A stretch of DNA of 30,402 nt, from NCBI GenBank assembly GCA_017615445.1, contig JAGAAD010000100.1, positions 1 to 30,402 of the forward strand, read 5' to 3'. This stretch comes from Bacteroidales bacterium (GTDB taxonomy: Bacteria > Bacteroidota > Bacteroidia > Bacteroidales > UBA932). The position numbers were made by a program, and so were the translations under genes. Shown piece by piece: positions 25,355 to 30,402 of the stretch (positions are counted from its first letter, which is position 1; every line of letters begins with the position of its first letter). The notes beneath the pieces are model-generated. The model did no database searches. It was not told the origin of the DNA and saw only the letters and a list, made by a program, of their open reading frames with translations.

Positions 25355-26448
25355 AAAAATATTTGATAATTCTTGCGGTCGCCCTTGCGGCTGCCTGCTG
25401 CCCCAAGCCCGTTCAGAGTCTTGAGCGCGCCGAGGCCTCACCCGAACTTCAGGCCGCTTATGCAGAGTTTATGGACAGCGTCAAGGCCTCTTTAACTCCT
25501 CCTATCGACTGGATGAAGGTGGTGAATCTGCATAGTATCATGATTCTTAAAGACGGAAAGATCGTGGAGGAGCAGTATTTCGGGGATTGGACTGCGGACA
25601 AGCCGCACGCCATGTTCTCGGTGAGCAAAACTTTCACTTCGATTGCCGTCGGTCTGGTTATCAAAGAGGGAAAACTCTCTCTCTCAGACAAAGTGGCTGA
25701 TTTCTTCCCGGACAAGCAGGTCGAGGGTAATCCTTGCAATGCCACGGTTGAGGATCTTCTGATGATGGCCGGAGGCCATGACGTCGATCCGACATTGCAA
25801 GTCCTTGATGTGGACCGCTCCAAAGGAATATCTCGCATCAAAGAAGGTGCGGAGATCGCCGATGTCTTCTTCTCACATCCCTTTGTTCACAAACCCGGAG
25901 AGCTCTTCGTCTACAATTCAGTGGGCACATATGTCCTCTCTGCCATCGTCACGAAACTTACCGGAGAGAGTGTTCTGGATTATCTCACCCCGCGTCTTTT
26001 CGAGCCTTTGGGAATAGAAAAGCCCGAGTGGGAAGCGGATAAATACGGCGTCAGCGCCGGCGGCTGGGGCTTGTCGCTCAAGACGGAAGACATGGCCAAA
26101 GTGGGCCAGCTTCTTCTCCAGAAAGGAAAGTGGGGGAGAAAGCAGCTCATCCCTGCCGACTGGGTGGAGGCGATGTCTGCCAAGCACATCGACTGCGGCC
26201 CCGCCGGAGTCAGGATTGAAGACGCTCCGCTGGTCTGCGGTATTTCGGACGACGTGAATGACTGGCGCCAAGGCTACTGCTATCAGATGTGGCGCTGCAC
26301 GCACGGCGGCTTCAGGGCCGACGGCGCAGGCGGACAGTACATAATGGTTCTCCCGGACAAGAATGCAGTTATCATTATGACATCCTGGACAGGCAATCTT
26401 CAGCACCAGCTCGATTTGATCTGGAGTCTCATCTATCCCAAACTATGA
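25351..26448 (+). CDS. Exported SxxK serine hydrolase lipoprotein, second of tandem pair
   Basis: A 365-residue paralogue of the preceding gene. It shows a lipoprotein-like signal (ALAAACC, Cys16 or 17), the catalytic S90-x-x-K93 (FSVSKTF), Y188 (VYNS), GGWGLSLKTEDMAKVGQ and GGFRADGAGGQY. I chose ATG 25351, which forms an ATGA overlap with the previous stop and starts directly at the signal peptide, over the frame's upstream start at 25318. Its membrane anchoring differs from the first copy, which seems soluble, so the pair may act in different places. Tandem duplication with divergence is the simplest origin. Function is amidase, esterase or DD-peptidase-like and not resolved. Confidence 0.88.
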   Translation: MKKYLIILAVALAAACCPKPVQSLERAEASPELQAAYAEFMDSVKASLTPPIDWMKVVNLHSIMILKDGKIVEEQYFGDWTADKPHAMFSVSKTFTSIAVGLVIKEGKLSLSDKVADFFPDKQVEGNPCNATVEDLLMMAGGHDVDPTLQVLDVDRSKGISRIKEGAEIADVFFSHPFVHKPGELFVYNSVGTYVLSAIVTKLTGESVLDYLTPRLFEPLGIEKPEWEADKYGVSAGGWGLSLKTEDMAKVGQLLLQKGKWGRKQLIPADWVEAMSAKHIDCGPAGVRIEDAPLVCGISDDVNDWRQGYCYQMWRCTHGGFRADGAGGQYIMVLPDKNAVIIMTSWTGNLQHQLDLIWSLIYPKL

Positions 26449-27167
26449 GACGCCTTGCCATCATAGCTTTGATTTGCGTTGCGGTGGGCTCGTGCCACCG
26501 CAACGCTCCTGTTATAGGCATTACAAGCTTTCGCTATCAGAACTACGTAGCCGTGGGTTCCGAGTATTCGGATGCAATTGCCGGATCAGGAGCGATAGCG
26601 GTGATAGTGCCTTATGCTCACTCTGAAAAAGAAGCAGCTGCTATCATCGACAAACTGGATGGGATAGTCTTCACCGGAGGCACTGATGTTCCTCCGGGAT
26701 GGTACGGGGAGGAAATCCTCAATGAGACTGTCCAGCTTGATTCCCTGCGAGACCGCTCCGACAGCCTTCTCGCCCGAGCGGCCCTTGCATCGGGGAAACC
26801 GGTTATGGGCGTTTGCCGTGGCTCACAGTTGCTGAACGTGATGCTGGGAGGAACTATGTATCAGGATATTCCGGCTCAGGTGCCCGGAGGTGCGGCGCAC
26901 ACCGCATTGCTTAAGGCGGCGATTGAGCCCGATTCTTTCCTGGACAAGATATTTGACCAGGACTCTCTGACAGTCTATTGCGGCCATCATCAGGCTGTGA
27001 AAGATCTCGCGCCTGGAGTTATGATTGCTGCGCGCACGCCCGATGGAATAGTTGAGGCGTGGGAGTGCGGACAAGTTTGGGGCGTGCAGTTCCACGCTGA
27101 AGGGCTGATATTCTATTTGCCTGAGTACGGAGCCTTGTTTAAGGCGTTCGTCGAGCGCTGCAAATAA
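26445..27167 (+). CDS. Exported peptidase C26 / gamma-glutamyl hydrolase-like lipoprotein
   Basis: A 240-residue class-I glutamine-amidotransferase-fold protein of the PuuD/C26 group, whose members hydrolyse gamma-glutamyl amide bonds. The triad is complete: C124 (GVCRGSQ), H217 and E219 (QFHAEG). The family signature FTGGTDVPP with a nearby YGEE is also present. Unlike cytoplasmic PuuD it carries a lipoprotein signal (AVGSC, Cys17), so it acts outside the cytoplasm. I chose ATG 26445, which makes an ATGA overlap with the upstream stop and puts the signal peptide first; the longer frame from 26289 lies inside the previous gene. As the last gene of the susCD unit, it points to a substrate with gamma-glutamyl or similar amide bonds (inference). 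Its stop codon lies at the foot of the terminator hairpin. Confidence 0.88.
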   Translation: MRRLAIIALICVAVGSCHRNAPVIGITSFRYQNYVAVGSEYSDAIAGSGAIAVIVPYAHSEKEAAAIIDKLDGIVFTGGTDVPPGWYGEEILNETVQLDSLRDRSDSLLARAALASGKPVMGVCRGSQLLNVMLGGTMYQDIPAQVPGGAAHTALLKAAIEPDSFLDKIFDQDSLTVYCGHHQAVKDLAPGVMIAARTPDGIVEAWECGQVWGVQFHAEGLIFYLPEYGALFKAFVERCK

Positions 27168-27197
27168 AAAAGTCCGACCGAAAGGCCGGACTTTTTT
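27166..27197. terminator. Bidirectional hairpin terminator
   Basis: AAAAAAGTCCG (27166-27176) pairs perfectly with CGGACTTTTTT (27187-27197). After one A-C mismatch, two more C-G pairs close a GAAA tetraloop (27180-27183). The A-tract and T-tract give a U-run in either direction, so it can end both the susC operon on + and the lipoprotein gene on -. It overlaps the last two bases of the C26 stop codon. Confidence 0.93.
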
Positions 27198-27213
27198 ATT
27201 GAACTGAAGAGAA

Positions 27214-28491
27214 TTACATAGCGTAACCTAAGCAAGCGTAGAGCTTGGTCATAGCGTCGTCTCCTGCACACACTTCGAGGAGGCCTGCAGGTGCTGCGTA
27301 GGAGCCGTTGATGAAGACTACCAGAGAGTACTTCACGTTGCCTGTCTCCGTTGCCTGCTCACCGCAATTCGCGAGTGCATAGAATCCGTCGCTTGCAAGG
27401 ACTTGCTTCTTCACACCGTTAGCCACATAGAAGCAGGTTCCCTCAGGAGAAACCCTACCCTTAATCTGTTTGCCCTGCAGTCCTTCTGCATTAGGATCAT
27501 AGTTCTGGTAGAAGCTATACGGCACGATGACAGAACCGAGACCGGTCTTGGGTTCGCTCCAAGGGTAGCCATTGTCGGATGTGAGCACAACGAATGAAAG
27601 GAATTCACGTCCATCCCAGAAGAACAGTTTCATGGTAACCTCGAAATAATCCTTATGGACCGGGGAAGGAACCACTGTGATTGCCAGAGGACCACCGGCG
27701 TAGATATTGGCGGCATCGTCATCTGCTTTGATAAGAACAGGGGTAATGCTGGCCTTCAGCTCACAGTTGTTGAAAATGCGGTTGTGGTTGTCTTCGAATT
27801 TGAAGACTTTCTTTCCATGGCTGGTGCTGACGGTGACCTTTCCATGGAGGTAGATTTCAGTTCCGAAATTGTCGATCCAGACCCATGTGCCGCCGTTAGG
27901 CTCGCCGGGAAGAGCGGTGCCTTCAACGACATCGAATGTGCCTTCCTCTGCGCCTACCACTGCCGCAGATGCAAGCTGATGGTTCTCAAGGTCGAAAATC
28001 TTGTAGACATTGGCGTCTGCGCTCTTCTCGAGGGTGTAGTAGTACTCGGTGGGCATCTCATAAACGAGGGTGCCGGTGGCATTCAGTTTCGCGAGAGTTC
28101 CAGCCTCGTTGTCCAGACGGAGGGTTCCGGTGAGGGTGTAGCCGTCGTTTCCGTCGTCAGCCACGGTGATGGTACCGGACTTGATCTGGGCCTCGACCAC
28201 CTTTGTCTTCACCTTGCCTTCGTAGTTGCCGACTGCCTGGCCTACTGTGTAAGAGCCTGCTGCGAGGTAGATCTTGTCTGAGTAGAATGTGAGTTCGAGT
28301 TCTACACCGTCCACAGAAGCGGTAACGAGAAGTTTGTTGATCTCACCGGGGACGACGTCGCCCTTCACGAGGTTGTTGATAGTAACCTCAATCTGTGCGG
28401 GAATTTCGGGGGCGTCCTCAGGTTTCTCGCCGCAGGAAGCGATTGCAAATAGCGCTGCGGCTGAAGCAAAGAAGAAAAGTAATTTTTTCAT
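27214..28491 (-). CDS. Unrecognised lipoprotein, beta-rich
   Basis: A 425-residue protein I cannot place in a named family. It has a clear lipoprotein signal (AIASC, Cys20) followed by an acidic, proline-rich stretch (GEKPEDAPEIP), consistent with a tether and possibly with surface exposure. The remainder is rich in short strands with G, T and aromatic residues: IYLAAGSYTVG near 74, GYTLTGTLRLDNEAG near 117, and GTWVWIDNFGTEIYLHGKVTV near 200. It suggests several Ig-like or jelly-roll modules, as in surface glycan-binding proteins of Bacteroidota. No catalytic motif is visible. It lies between the terminator and an upstream esterase gene 66 bases away, with its own candidate -7 element. Binding function is a guess from architecture. 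Confidence 0.75.
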   Translation of the reverse strand: MKKLLFFFASAAALFAIASCGEKPEDAPEIPAQIEVTINNLVKGDVVPGEINKLLVTASVDGVELELTFYSDKIYLAAGSYTVGQAVGNYEGKVKTKVVEAQIKSGTITVADDGNDGYTLTGTLRLDNEAGTLAKLNATGTLVYEMPTEYYYTLEKSADANVYKIFDLENHQLASAAVVGAEEGTFDVVEGTALPGEPNGGTWVWIDNFGTEIYLHGKVTVSTSHGKKVFKFEDNHNRIFNNCELKASITPVLIKADDDAANIYAGGPLAITVVPSPVHKDYFEVTMKLFFWDGREFLSFVVLTSDNGYPWSEPKTGLGSVIVPYSFYQNYDPNAEGLQGKQIKGRVSPEGTCFYVANGVKKQVLASDGFYALANCGEQATETGNVKYSLVVFINGSYAAPAGLLEVCAGDDAMTKLYACLGYAM

Positions 28492-28535
28492 GCTAAAGTG
28501 TTATGGATTGGTTAATAGTTGCTTGGGTTAATACG

Positions 28536-28543
28536 CAAATATA
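28536..28543 (-). promoter_or_regulatory. Candidate -7 element for the lipoprotein gene
   Basis: On the minus strand this reads TATATTTG, an exact TAnnTTTG match, 44 bases before the ATG at 28491. No convincing -33 element is seen, so the lipoprotein gene may also be read through from the esterase gene. Confidence 0.4.
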
Positions 28544-28557
28544 CAAAAACTTTGCGT

Positions 28558-30402
<1,845 letters not shown>

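Noticed and set aside
26289..26444. Upstream extension of the C26 gene
   Set aside because: It lies inside the previous hydrolase in another frame and would bury the lipoprotein signal; ATG 26445 with the ATGA overlap is better.
24236..26448. Antibiotic-resistance beta-lactamase
   Set aside because: SxxK and fold motifs are shared across the superfamily, but the YNS motif, the GGFRADGA region and the SusCD setting fit amidase or esterase-type relatives better.

Overview
The window is a gene-dense stretch (coding almost end to end) from the chromosome of a Bacteroidota bacterium, most likely an uncultured gut or rumen member of the order Bacteroidales with a fairly high G+C content. Evidence for this: a SusC/SusD outer-membrane uptake pair, a dnaB-rseC-rnfBCDGEA gene order of the Bacteroides kind, many lipoprotein signal peptides, and promoter-like TAnnTTTG (-7) elements typical of the Bacteroidota primary sigma factor. 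The species cannot be named from this sequence alone. I saw no tRNA, rRNA, CRISPR array, integrase or insertion sequence. No gap between genes exceeds about 95 bases, so there is no long unexplained intergenic region.

Region 1 (1-14513, all on +) is an almost gap-free run of 14 housekeeping genes: the 3' part of alaS; an unusual single reading frame joining an LptF/LptG-type lipopolysaccharide export permease to a complete methionyl-tRNA formyltransferase; two overlapping membrane-anchored M23 endopeptidases; a small MerR-type regulator; a coiled-coil zinc-ribbon protein; the replicative helicase dnaB; rseC; the six-gene Rnf complex (rnfB, C, D, G, E, A), which couples ferredoxin oxidation and NAD+ reduction to ion pumping; and a small predicted outer-membrane protein. 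Gaps are 15 bases or fewer and several genes overlap, so much of it may be cotranscribed.

Region 2 (14510-19417, on -) is a two-gene exported unit: a gene joining a histidine acid phosphatase to a type-B carboxylesterase, followed by a GH3 beta-glucosidase-type lipoprotein. The last gene of region 1 and the GH3 gene converge and share a CTAG stop.

Region 3 (19510-27167, on +) diverges from region 2 across a short intergenic segment holding a perfect 11-bp inverted repeat, each arm containing an outward-facing -7 promoter element. It encodes SusC, SusD, two tandem SxxK serine hydrolases and an exported class-I amidotransferase-type hydrolase (peptidase C26). The last four genes are joined by start/stop overlaps or a very short gap. 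A strong hairpin terminator, symmetrical enough to work both ways, ends it. Together regions 2 and 3 look like a nutrient-capture locus whose enzymes split phosphate esters, carboxyl esters, beta-glycosides and probably amide or gamma-glutamyl bonds. This suggests a conjugated substrate rather than a plain polysaccharide.

Region 4 (27214-30402, on -) holds an unrecognised lipoprotein, a secreted esterase with two alpha/beta-hydrolase-like halves (the first apparently inactive), and the 3' end of a glutamate-synthase-small-subunit-like oxidoreductase whose stop codon overlaps the esterase start.
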